Positions 43,253 through 50,702 of a stretch of 64,000 nt of DNA are shown here, in pieces. The stretch is taken from NCBI GenBank assembly GCA_019118365.1, contig DWZA01000100.1, forward strand, positions 40,398 to 104,397, in the 5' to 3' direction. The notes under the pieces were generated by a model, which was not told the origin of the DNA, made no database searches, and worked only from the letters and a program-made list of their open reading frames with translations. The position numbers were made by a program, and so were the translations under genes. The first letter of the stretch is position 1, and each line of letters starts with the position of its first letter. Source of the stretch: Candidatus Lachnoclostridium stercoravium. GTDB taxonomy: Bacteria; Bacillota; Clostridia; Lachnospirales; Lachnospiraceae.

Positions 43253-43281
43253 GAAGTCCTGGTAATACTAACCAGGACTTC
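43253..43281 (-). other. Replication origin stem-loop with nonanucleotide TAGTATTAC
   Basis: Perfect 10-bp arms GAAGTCCTGG and CCAGGACTTC enclose a 9-nt loop. On the rep strand the loop plus first stem base read TAGTATTAC (43270 down to 43262), identical to the circovirus nonanucleotide. The expected nick is between positions 7 and 8. It lies about 110 bp upstream of the rep start. Confidence 0.9.
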
Positions 43282-43350
43282 CTGGCAACGGGTTGAAAAT
43301 AACCCAATTTAGAGACTTTCACACTTTAAAGTGACTAGAAAGTACACCAC

Positions 43351-43378
43351 TTTGCCCCCTATTGAACAGGGGGGCAAA
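43351..43378 (-). terminator. Hairpin downstream of the 88-aa gene
   Basis: TTTGCCCCCCT pairs with AGGGGGCAAA across a 7-base loop, on the minus strand after the gene that ends at 43436. It may stop transcription before the origin region. The span 43282-43435 holds only this and a second GC-rich stem near 43390. Confidence 0.5.
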
Positions 43379-43435
43379 CCGCTACGGCAGAACCGCCCGG
43401 CGCATAGCGCACGGGCTGGATCTGCCTGCTGAGTA

Positions 43436-43702
43436 TCAGACGTGAGGTAATTCCTCATCTTCATACTTCCTAAGTGCACGCTTAGAAAGCTCTAGCTGTG
43501 AATGGTGTAACCAAGTCTCAAGGACATCACCAAAGCCAGCCTGCCATACATGCTCATAGTCACGCATAAGAAGCATTTTCATGCTTTTATCAAGAACAAA
43601 CGACAGGTGAAGTAACTCATTTTTGCTTAAACCAGCAAAATAATCAACCAATTCATCATGTGTCATACCAGAAAAATCAAGAGAGCACTGTACCATTTTC
43701 AT
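43436..43702 (-). CDS. Small acidic helical protein of the CRESS element
   Basis: An 88-residue protein (begins MKMVQCSLDFSGMTHDELV), mostly helical, ending YEDEELPHV. No family recognised. The start overlaps the stop of the upstream 108-residue gene by 4 bp, so the two are coupled. It could be a copy-control or partner protein of Rep; this is only inferred from position. Confidence 0.65.
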   Translation of the reverse strand: MKMVQCSLDFSGMTHDELVDYFAGLSKNELLHLSFVLDKSMKMLLMRDYEHVWQAGFGDVLETWLHHSQLELSKRALRKYEDEELPHV

Positions 43703-44025
43703 ACCGCCTTTCTGAGGAAATCATTGTCAACAAGATACTGGAACGGGATAAAAACTGTTTCCCGTTTACACCTTACGGAAGCGCCGCTATCCCAGTCATA
43801 CAAATACTTCTGAAACTTTATGAAACAGCCGCCAGCGCATGAAGAAACATATACGCGCCAATCATAATCGTCATACTGGAAGTTCAGCCAGTAGGCATTA
43901 CGGTAATGCTTGAAAATGCATTTACGGATCGACGGGAGCTGAAAGCCAAACGGGTTGAATGTAGAGGCCATGTTATAGACCTGAGTCTTTGTAAGGCCAC
44001 TTTTGAAGAAATACTTATCAGCCAT
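43699..44025 (-). CDS. Conserved-looking protein of the CRESS element, unknown function
   Basis: A 108-residue protein rich in aromatic residues (NAYWLNFQYDDYDWRVYVSS, FIKFQKYLYDWDSG), likely a compact beta-containing fold. No family recognised. The ATG at 44025 is preceded by AAAGGGGG-type bases. Its promoter region, shared with the divergent ribbon-helix-helix gene, carries several GTACATGTAC palindromes. Confidence 0.65.
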   Translation of the reverse strand: MADKYFFKSGLTKTQVYNMASTFNPFGFQLPSIRKCIFKHYRNAYWLNFQYDDYDWRVYVSSCAGGCFIKFQKYLYDWDSGASVRCKRETVFIPFQYLVDNDFLRKAV

Positions 44026-44111
44026 AGAAAACCCCCTTTCTAAGAAAAGAATTGAAAAGTAAAATATCCGTGTGCTATAATTAAGCTAACTTACATGCTA
44101 ATTGTAGTGAG

Positions 44112-44156
44112 GTACATGTACTCTACATGTATTAATTTAGCACAAAGTACATGTAC
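44112..44156. promoter_or_regulatory. GTACATGTAC operator cluster between divergent genes
   Basis: Perfect palindrome GTACATGTAC at 44112-44121 and again at 44147-44156, with a related TACATGTA at 44124-44131. They lie between the unknown gene (minus) and the ribbon-helix-helix gene (plus). Such repeats fit binding by a ribbon-helix-helix repressor. Confidence 0.6.
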
Positions 44157-44208
44157 TGTAAAGTAGAATAATGTATAAAAGTTTGTTATGGAAATGGAGA
44201 TTGATATA

Positions 44209-44517
44209 ATGCCAAGTTATAAGCCGAGAATAACAGTATACACTGATGAAAAAACAAATCAAAAACTAGCATATATAGCTAAACTTGAAAACAGAAGCTC
44301 CAGCAATTATACAGAATATCTAATAAAACAGAAAATAGCAGAATATGAAGCAGAGCACGGAGAAATAGCGATTCCAGAAAAGACAGAAAAAGAAGACAGC
44401 ACAGCTATGAAAATAGTTAAAACAGTAACTGGTGTAACAGTAGGGGAAATGGCTGCCGATTTTGTTATTGAAAAACGCAAAAATAAGCAAAAATTAAAAG
44501 AACAGAAGAAGGAATAA
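44209..44517 (+). CDS. Ribbon-helix-helix protein with charged C-terminal tail
   Basis: A 102-residue protein. The N-terminal MPSYKPRITVYTDEKTNQKLAYIA and the helix SSSNYTEYLIKQKI form a CopG/Arc-type ribbon-helix-helix. The rest is a lysine/glutamate-rich tail with a short hydrophobic part (VTGVTVGEMAADFVI). Start ATG 44209 is chosen because GGAGAT lies about eight bases upstream; two earlier ATGs lack a site. It probably represses the divergent promoter through the GTACATGTAC sites and so sets copy number or gene expression. Confidence 0.7.
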   Translation: MPSYKPRITVYTDEKTNQKLAYIAKLENRSSSNYTEYLIKQKIAEYEAEHGEIAIPEKTEKEDSTAMKIVKTVTGVTVGEMAADFVIEKRKNKQKLKEQKKE

Positions 44518-44519
44518 GC

Positions 44520-44687
44520 ATGTTAGAAACAGAAGACTTGGAAGCAATCCGGCAGATCATACGAGAAGAGCTGGAAAAATCAGAAAACCGGATATTAAAA
44601 AAGCTTCAGAGGCCACGCGCAACCAGTAGCCCCCAATCGAACGCGCTCCTACTCGCAAACGTAATACAGGGAGGCCGTCCTACATAA
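44520..44687 (+). CDS. Possible 55-aa coiled-coil protein
   Basis: ATG 44520, 2 bp after the previous stop, with AAGAAGG upstream, opens 55 codons. The first 30 residues (MLETEDLEAIRQIIREELEK and on) form an acidic amphipathic helix. The second half runs through the inverted-repeat region at 44629 and looks like non-selected sequence, so the original gene may be shorter or truncated. Confidence 0.4.
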   Translation: MLETEDLEAIRQIIREELEKSENRILKKLQRPRATSSPQSNALLLANVIQGGRPT

Positions 44688-44743
44688 ACGGGCTATGCCC
44701 ATTACGGACTAGGTGCAACCCTCGATAACCGCGCGTTGGGGGC
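44629..44743. other. Long nested stem-loop, candidate single-strand origin
   Basis: Outer arms GCCCCCAA (44629-44636) and TTGGGGGC (44736-44743), then AACGCGC (44640-44646) and GCGCGTT (44731-44737). Within lie CGTAAT/ATTACG, GGAGGCCGTCC and GGGCTATGCCC stems. A large non-coding foldback is what rolling-circle replicons use to start the complementary strand. This is inference from structure and location. Confidence 0.4.
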
Positions 44744-44862
44744 AAGCTTCAAAGGCCTACTTTCATGATAAAAGGCTAATCCTGAACCATGAATACAGGG
44801 GATTAAAATTTCAGATGGAACAGCAGCGGGGGAGGAAACAGCCGGAGCCGCTTTTATATGAT

Positions 44863-44904
44863 CAAGAGGACGAAACGGGAACTACGTTCCATTCCGTCCT
44901 CTTG
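44863..44904. terminator. Hairpin in the CRESS element
   Basis: CAAGAGGACG pairs with CGTCCTCTTG; an inner GGAAC/GTTCC stem extends it. There is no clear T run. Around it (44744-45285) I find no gene that I can support. Confidence 0.45.
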
Positions 44905-44926
44905 CCCATATTATAGCGGTCGCTCA

Positions 44927-44992
44927 GTGTGTCAAGCGTTGCCCTACGGCGTATCGGCCGAACCTTGCGGCCGGCCTTGCCGCTTGACACAC
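44927..44992. repeat. 12-bp inverted repeat in the CRESS element
   Basis: GTGTGTCAAGCG (44927-44938) and its perfect complement at 44981-44992, with a GC-rich nested stem between. It lies in the non-coding part of the element. Confidence 0.6.
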
Positions 44993-45285
44993 GGCCAGCT
45001 GTTTCCGGAAGCTAGGACGGTCGTCCGGCTCCGGGATCCCGGAAGTTAAAACAATAACAATAATATCTGTATTGTGAAAAAATAAGCAATATATCAGAAA
45101 CAAAACATCAGAAATATTCAAGCAATTTCAGCTTTAATAAACTCGATCGAGGCGAGAGGTTGAAAAATTGCAAGACTATTTTAGTTAAATACTTACATAT
45201 AAAAACAATATGTCATGACAAGAAAGTAACCATAGCATATAGATTGTTAATTAATATACAAGAGGGATCCCGGCTGTTTCAAACC

Positions 45286-45483
45286 CTACAAAGACAATTT
45301 CCCAATGAAAGACTGGCCGTTAGAGGCGTTCATGGAGTCGATAGAACGGTAATAGTTCACGATCATTGTCTGAACAAGAGCCGTTTTCGTAACGCCGTAC
45401 TTTTGTGAATCTTGATCAATACGATTATACAGGCTTGTAGGGATATGAAGGGATAAACGGGACATTTCAAGCTTTTTTCTCAT
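45286..45483 (-). CDS. Ribbon-helix-helix protein next to the right attachment site
   Basis: A 65-residue protein with a ribbon-helix-helix pattern (LEMSRLSLHIPTSLYNRIDQDS, then YGVTKTALVQTMIVNYY). ATG 45483 follows AAAGGTGG; the frame upstream runs into the attachment repeat and is ignored. Gene order puts it near the right end, reading inward. On the excised circle it would follow on from the integrase side. It could act as an excision control or partition protein. Confidence 0.65.
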   Translation of the reverse strand: MRKKLEMSRLSLHIPTSLYNRIDQDSQKYGVTKTALVQTMIVNYYRSIDSMNASNGQSFIGKLSL

Positions 45484-45514
45484 AAAAAAACCACCTTTCT
45501 CAAAAAATAATGTA

Positions 45515-45624
45515 ACTCTTAATCTATTTGTCCAGGGTTCGAGTCCCTGAAGGCGCACTGAGAAGTACTGGTTTTGCAGACGGAGAGCTGCGGGGCTGGT
45601 GCTTTTTTTTGTGCGCGGACAGGG
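45515..45624. repeat. Right attachment site, 110-bp direct repeat
   Basis: Second copy of 41116-41225, carrying a displaced 3' part of tRNA-Lys (no 5' half) and the terminator. It marks the right edge of the integrated element. Confidence 0.9.
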
Positions 45625-45805
45625 GAAGCGCACGTTTTTTAACAAATAGTTTACGATTTTATGAAGATTGAAAAAAGATAGAGATTATGTAAATTTCCTA
45701 TTTTCTTTTCCGCCTTATATATGCTAGAATAGACACAGTTCGACAGCACAGATCATATTGTTTTTGCCAGCGTCGGCAATATAGGGTTAAAGAGGTTGGA
45801 AATAC

Positions 45806-47410
45806 ATGAATATATATAGATTAAAGATGTGCCTTATCATAGGCACTATAGCAGCGGGAGCCTGTTTTCTCTCCGCCTGCGCAGGCTCTGAAGAGCCAGG
45901 GGACAGCCCTATCACAGTAACAGCTGCCCCGGAACCGGAAGGCGCTGTTTCAGAGATCCGGATCGTCCAGATGACGCCGGACGGCCCGTTGTTTCCAGGG
46001 TCAGAAGACATCGAAAGCGGCGAGCCCATCCCGGATTACCTGAGGCTGGGGGTAGAGCATCCCATTGTGGCGACTCTGCAGGAGCGCCTTATGCAGCTGG
46101 GATTTATGGACAATGACGAGCCTACGGAATATTTCGGCGCGGTTACGGAAAATTCCGTAAAACATTTCCAGAGACAGAACGATTTAAAACAGGACGGTAT
46201 TGTGGGCCAGGAGACGCTTGATGCGATCCTTGACCCGAACGCGAAGTATTATACTGTAGAAAAAGGCGTGGAAGGCGACGATATCGAGAGGATCCAGCAG
46301 AGACTTTACGAGCTGGGATACCTGGCTTCCGCGAATCTGGTAACGGGAAATTTCGGGGATTCTACGGAAGAAGCGGTTTTAAAGCTCCAGCAGGTCAACG
46401 GCCTGACTGAAGACGGAAAAGTAGGCCAGAGGACGATCAACCTGCTCTACAGCGATGAGATCAAGCCAAATATGCTGGCGTACGGGGAACACAGCGACGT
46501 GGTCCTGGAGTGCCAGAAGCTTCTGAGAAGCTTAGGATATATGACGTCGGAGCCGGACGGCCAGTTCGGCGCAGATACGATCCTGGCGGTAAAGAATTTC
46601 CAGGCCAGAAACGACCTGGTAGTAGACGGTTTCCTTGGTCCGTCTACCAGAGTTGCGTTAAACAGCCCGAACGCAGTGCCCATGGCTCTGATGCTGGGAG
46701 AGCAGAACGAGACGGTCCAGAGAGTACAGCAGCTGCTGAGCGAGTACGGATATCTGTCCGCGTATAATGTTACAAGTTACTACGGGGAGATCACGGAAAA
46801 CGCAGTAAAGGAGTTTCAGAGGCAGAACGGTCTGAGCGTAGACGGCTGCGTAGGCATCAATACGATGAATACCCTTACAGGGGACGATGTGAAGAGAGCG
46901 CCAAGCAGGCCAAGCACCAACCGGGAAAGCAGCAGCGGAAGTTCTTCTAACCGGGGAAGTTCGTCCAGCGGCTCCAGCAGTTCCGGCAGTTCCAGCGGCG
47001 CGGCATCCGCAGGAAGTTCATCCGGCGGCTCCGTTATCCACAACAGCGGCGGCGTAAGCACATTGCTTTCCGTAGCCCGTTCCAAGGTGGGCTGCCCCTA
47101 TGTATGGGGAGCAAAGGGCCCCAATGCATTTGACTGTTCCGGTTTTGTATACTGGTGTCTGAACCAGGCCGGAGTCCGTCAGAGCTATATGACTTCTTCC
47201 GGATGGAGAAATGCGGGAAGGTATCAGAGGATCAACAACTATGGAAGCCTTCAGGCCGGAGATATCATTGTGGTAAGCGGCCACGTAGGCATCGTGGCAG
47301 GCGGCGGCCAGGTGATCGACGCTTCGTCCAGCCACGGCCGGGTCGTACAGAGGGGATTAAGCTCCTGGTGGGCGAATAACTTCATCTGCGGATGGAGGAT
47401 CTTCGGATAA
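45806..47410 (+). CDS. Lipoprotein with four peptidoglycan-binding repeats and NlpC/P60 endopeptidase
   Basis: A 534-residue secreted hydrolase. A signal peptide ends in the lipobox LSAC (residue about 25). Four PG_binding_1 repeats follow (about 75-150, 150-215, 225-285, 295-360; each with the LQxRLxxLGY and FQRQNxLxxDGxVG patterns). A Ser/Gly/Arg linker of about 50 residues leads to an NlpC/P60 domain (from about 415) with catalytic Cys in NAFDCSGF and His in SGHVGIVAG. It should cut stem peptides in the wall. The gene has no partner nearby; a two-way terminator separates it from the kinase gene. Confidence 0.92.
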   Translation: MNIYRLKMCLIIGTIAAGACFLSACAGSEEPGDSPITVTAAPEPEGAVSEIRIVQMTPDGPLFPGSEDIESGEPIPDYLRLGVEHPIVATLQERLMQLGFMDNDEPTEYFGAVTENSVKHFQRQNDLKQDGIVGQETLDAILDPNAKYYTVEKGVEGDDIERIQQRLYELGYLASANLVTGNFGDSTEEAVLKLQQVNGLTEDGKVGQRTINLLYSDEIKPNMLAYGEHSDVVLECQKLLRSLGYMTSEPDGQFGADTILAVKNFQARNDLVVDGFLGPSTRVALNSPNAVPMALMLGEQNETVQRVQQLLSEYGYLSAYNVTSYYGEITENAVKEFQRQNGLSVDGCVGINTMNTLTGDDVKRAPSRPSTNRESSSGSSSNRGSSSSGSSSSGSSSGAASAGSSSGGSVIHNSGGVSTLLSVARSKVGCPYVWGAKGPNAFDCSGFVYWCLNQAGVRQSYMTSSGWRNAGRYQRINNYGSLQAGDIIVVSGHVGIVAGGGQVIDASSSHGRVVQRGLSSWWANNFICGWRIFG

Positions 47411-47424
47411 TTAAATAATAACAG

Positions 47425-47477
47425 AAAATCCATTCTGCAAGGCAAAAACAGATACAGCTTTGCAGAATGGATTTTTT
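47425..47477. terminator. Bidirectional terminator
   Basis: AAAATCCATTCTGCAA pairs with TTGCAGAATGGATTTT and is followed by T residues on the plus strand and preceded by A residues, so it serves both the NlpC/P60 gene and the convergent kinase gene. Confidence 0.8.
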
Positions 47478-49732
47478 TAATTTTGTTTAATGGGAAATTC
47501 CACCTGGGCCTTGAAAAGGTCACCGTCAATGGACAGGGTAAACGTCCCGTTCTGGAGCTTTGTAAGGCTTTGGGCAATGGAAAGTCCAAGTCCGCTGCCC
47601 TCGGTCGTTCTGGCCACGTCCCCGCGGACAAAACGTTCGGTCAGCTCGTCAGGGCTGATGTTTAAGGGACTGGCGGATACATTTTTGATGGTAAAGACAG
47701 CTGAGGAGCCGTCGTCTGTTTCTTTCAGGTCCACGTATACGCGGCTTCCCTCCATAGCATATTTAAAAGCGTTGTTATACAGATTTTCCAGGATCCGCCA
47801 CAGGCGCCGTCCGTCCGCCTCGATCATAAGCCGTTTATCCGGTATGGAGGTAACAAGCTCCAGGCGGCGCTGCTGGAATTTTTCTTCGAATTCTCCGTTA
47901 GTCTGATAAATGATCTCAGAGAAATCAATATCTGTGATATCCAGACGGAGGTTTCCGGAGCTTGCCTTGGAAGCTTCCACCAGATCTTCCGTAAGGGTCT
48001 TCAGCCGCTGGGATTTTTGGTCGAGGATCTTTAAGTAATCAAGGATCTTCGGATCCTGGATATTTTCCCGCTTGATCAGGTCGACATAGTTGATGATGGA
48101 CGTCAGAGGCGTCTTGATGTCGTGGGAAACGTTGGTGATCAGGTCCGCCTTCAGGCGTTCGCTTTTTACTTGCTCCTGAATCGCCGTTTCCAGACCGATC
48201 CCGATATTGTTGATACTTTCAGCCAGGACCTTTTCCTTCCCGGAAAATAAGGACGTATCGATCTGGTAGGACGTATCGCCGGAAGCGATATTTTTAACCG
48301 CCTCGTTGATCCTGTCCTGCTCCCATGCGCTGTGGAACAGCGTGTGGAAGCCCCAGAAATCAAGGAGAAAGAGCAGGATCCCCAAAACAGCGGAAAGGAC
48401 CGTGCCGGCGGTCCCGCTTACGTTCATGGCGATCAGGAAGATCCCTCCCAGCAGGGAGAAATTAAAGATCAGGAAGACAAGGTAAGCGAGGACTACACGG
48501 AAAGTGAACTTCTGGTGCAGGATATAGAGCTGGAAATATTTCCTTAGGTTGCGGAATATACTGTTGGACCACAGCGTATGGGCGTGATATCTGCGGATGA
48601 CGCTGAAGCCTGCGATCAGGCAGATCACATACGTAATGGACAGATAAACCACCATGTCGATATAATCCCAGTAAGGAATGCTGAACAGGGTGTGGAGCAG
48701 CTTGCAGATAGTCTTGTCGCTGATGTATGTGAAAAACAGGATGCCTGCCAGGCAGATCACCAGCCCGCCCTCCAGGCTGACTTTATCCAGGTAGATCAGC
48801 TTTCGGCCTTTACAGTCCAGGATCATCTGATACAGCGTTACCAGGCATCCTGCAAGCCCTACGGCGAGGCAGATCAGCCCAGTGATATAAAAGACCCGCA
48901 TCCGGTGGAAAGAAGCGCTGTCCGCCGCATAGGCGTCGTTTGCCGAATAAGAAGTATCGACCGCGATGATCGCGTAGTAATCGCTGTTTTCATAAGGGTT
49001 TGACGCCTCTGCAAATACCGTCATTTCCGCAGGCGGCTGATCCAGATTCGTATCCATGGAAAGGGACGAACCCTGGACATAGCAGTATTTTCCAAGAGCT
49101 TTTAATTCGTCCACAGTTTTATCCGCGGCGTTGGTATAGACGCTGGACTCTGTCAGGGACCGCTTGTAACGGATCTGAAAATAAATATTAGAGGGCCGTT
49201 CGATCATAAAATTTACGACCTTATAATAATCCCCAAGACAGGAAAGAGTTTCCTTGGCCAGATCTTCCACAGTGGAAAACACGTCGCCGGGGCCGGAAAG
49301 ATTTTCCACAGGGCTGTAAGCCTTCCAGTTTACCTTTACATTGATCTCCGTATTATTATTCTCCACAGGGACGTGGATCACGTTCTGATTTTCATCCAGG
49401 GAATAGCCCCGCGTCCTGGCATAGCGGACCAGGTCGTCCAGCGTGAAAACCGTCTCTTCTTCATAAGGACCGATATTAGATACGCCTGCGATATCCTTTT
49501 CCAGGTCCAGTTCTCCATCTGTCTCAAATACATCCCTGTAGTTCACATAGTCAAAAATATAATGGATGTCGTTATTCAGCCGTTCGTTAAACAGTTCAGA
49601 GGTTTCAAAATCTTCTGAACTGATCCAGGAAAGCCCTCTGCCGTAATTGGAATTGACAAACATCAGGCCGATACCCAAAAGGGCGAAAATAACAAACACG
49701 CCGTGCAGCACAGGCAGGATATGTTTTCTCAT
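47477..49732 (-). CDS. Multi-span sensor histidine kinase
   Basis: A 751-residue kinase. One helix at the N terminus is followed by an extracellular region of about 230 residues and then about seven membrane helices (residues about 265-460). The output part has HisKA (NVSHDIKTPLTSIINYVDLI, phospho-acceptor His) and HATPase boxes (N-box NNAFKYAM, G2 GSGLGLSI). The large external region suggests sensing of a cell-wall or peptide signal. ATG 49732 follows AGGTG; a GTG nine bases earlier directly abuts the regulator stop. Partner: the response regulator just upstream. Confidence 0.9.
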   Translation of the reverse strand: MRKHILPVLHGVFVIFALLGIGLMFVNSNYGRGLSWISSEDFETSELFNERLNNDIHYIFDYVNYRDVFETDGELDLEKDIAGVSNIGPYEEETVFTLDDLVRYARTRGYSLDENQNVIHVPVENNNTEINVKVNWKAYSPVENLSGPGDVFSTVEDLAKETLSCLGDYYKVVNFMIERPSNIYFQIRYKRSLTESSVYTNAADKTVDELKALGKYCYVQGSSLSMDTNLDQPPAEMTVFAEASNPYENSDYYAIIAVDTSYSANDAYAADSASFHRMRVFYITGLICLAVGLAGCLVTLYQMILDCKGRKLIYLDKVSLEGGLVICLAGILFFTYISDKTICKLLHTLFSIPYWDYIDMVVYLSITYVICLIAGFSVIRRYHAHTLWSNSIFRNLRKYFQLYILHQKFTFRVVLAYLVFLIFNFSLLGGIFLIAMNVSGTAGTVLSAVLGILLFLLDFWGFHTLFHSAWEQDRINEAVKNIASGDTSYQIDTSLFSGKEKVLAESINNIGIGLETAIQEQVKSERLKADLITNVSHDIKTPLTSIINYVDLIKRENIQDPKILDYLKILDQKSQRLKTLTEDLVEASKASSGNLRLDITDIDFSEIIYQTNGEFEEKFQQRRLELVTSIPDKRLMIEADGRRLWRILENLYNNAFKYAMEGSRVYVDLKETDDGSSAVFTIKNVSASPLNISPDELTERFVRGDVARTTEGSGLGLSIAQSLTKLQNGTFTLSIDGDLFKAQVEFPIKQN

Positions 49733-49741
49733 AGGCAGCAC

Positions 49742-50440
49742 CTACTGCTTTTCAATCTTATAACCTACGCCCCAGACTACCTTCAGATAACGAGGTTCTC
49801 TGGGGTTGATCTCGATTTTCTCGCGTATATGGCGGATATGTACGGCTACCGTATTGTCGGCGCCTATGGCCTCTTCGTTCCAGATCTGTTCGTATATCTC
49901 GTCAATGGAAAATACCTTTCCTGCATTTTTTACCAGGAGCAGAAGGATATTGTATTCAATAGGGGTAAGCTTGATAGGTTCCCCGTCTACAGTCACTTCT
50001 TTGTTGTCGTCATTGATCGTCAGACCGCCGCATTTATAAATATTGTCATTTTCCTGCTGCTGATTGATATTGCCAAGCTGGGTGTAGCGCCGCAGCTGGG
50101 ATTTGACCCTGGCTACCAGCTCCAGGGGGTTAAAAGGCTTGGTGATATAATCGTCGGCGCCGATATTTAACCCCAGGATCTTATCATTGTCCTCGGACTT
50201 GGCCGAAAGGATGATAATAGGAATGCTGCTGGTCTCCCGGACCTTCCTGGTAGTGCGGATGCCGTCAAGCCCAGGCATCATCACGTCTACGATCATAAGA
50301 TCCACTTCATTTTCCGCAAGATAATCCAGCGCTTCATAGCCGTCAAAGGCCTTGATGACCTGGAAGCCTTCGCTGGAAAGATATATATCGATCGCATCAA
50401 CGATTTCTTTGTCGTCGTCGCAGACAAGTATCTTCTGCAT
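49742..50440 (-). CDS. OmpR/VanR-like response regulator
   Basis: A 232-residue regulator. The receiver domain has VCDDDKEIV, phospho-acceptor Asp in LMIVDVMMPGLDG, ILSA and TKPFNPLELVARV. The DNA-binding domain is of the PhoB/VanR type (LTPIEYNILLLLVKNAGKVFSIDEIYEQIW, VGYKIEK). ATG 50440 follows AAAGGAGGG. It heads a two-gene operon with the kinase; targets are unknown, the neighbouring cell-wall hydrolase being one candidate. Confidence 0.92.
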   Translation of the reverse strand: MQKILVCDDDKEIVDAIDIYLSSEGFQVIKAFDGYEALDYLAENEVDLMIVDVMMPGLDGIRTTRKVRETSSIPIIILSAKSEDNDKILGLNIGADDYITKPFNPLELVARVKSQLRRYTQLGNINQQQENDNIYKCGGLTINDDNKEVTVDGEPIKLTPIEYNILLLLVKNAGKVFSIDEIYEQIWNEEAIGADNTVAVHIRHIREKIEINPREPRYLKVVWGVGYKIEKQ

Positions 50441-50610
50441 ATAAAATCCCTCCTTTGTCAGTAAACGTTATGCCTCCATTATACAACGGGATGCCGGGAG
50501 TATCAAAAGAAATTTTCTTTAACTCTGGAATGTACCAGATCCATAGTACATGGTTACTATTTTGGCACTATTAAATAAAAAATGTATTGTAAATTATATT
50601 TTAGAAAACA

Positions 50611-50648
50611 AAATCCCCTGGCCGATCAATATACAGCCAGGGGATTTT
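50611..50648 (-). terminator. Terminator after the transporter gene
   Basis: AAAATCCCCTGGC and GCCAGGGGATTTT form a 13-bp stem; on the minus strand it is followed by TTTTGTTTTC. Confidence 0.8.
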
Positions 50649-50702
50649 GACGCAATATGCGTGGTTAAGCCAGTTATGCAGTCTGCATCTGAACGCAGAC
50701 GA

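Larger units (their letters stand above)
41116..45624. mobile_element. Integrated CRESS-Rep plasmid in tRNA-Lys
   Basis: A 4.4-kb unit between 110-bp direct repeats. It carries a tyrosine integrase, a CRESS-like HUH/SF3 Rep, four small genes (two unknown, two ribbon-helix-helix), a 55-codon frame, a TAGTATTAC stem-loop origin with iterons and a candidate complementary-strand origin. It is more AT-rich than its surroundings. Integrase lies next to the tRNA-side junction. No capsid-like, mobilisation or resistance gene was found. It should excise by recombination between the repeats to yield a small circular replicon. Confidence 0.85.

Noticed and set aside
44655..44690. GTAATACAGGG region considered as the nick site of the replicon
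   Set aside because: The stem-loop with TAGTATTAC upstream of rep is a far better origin for this Rep type.
44713..44916. Open plus-strand frame in the non-coding part of the CRESS element
   Set aside because: No ribosome site; it runs through two hairpins, and the protein has no recognisable pattern.
41116..45624. Contaminating eukaryotic virus sequence
   Set aside because: Genes have bacterial ribosome sites, there is a tyrosine integrase, and the unit is precisely bounded by tRNA repeats.
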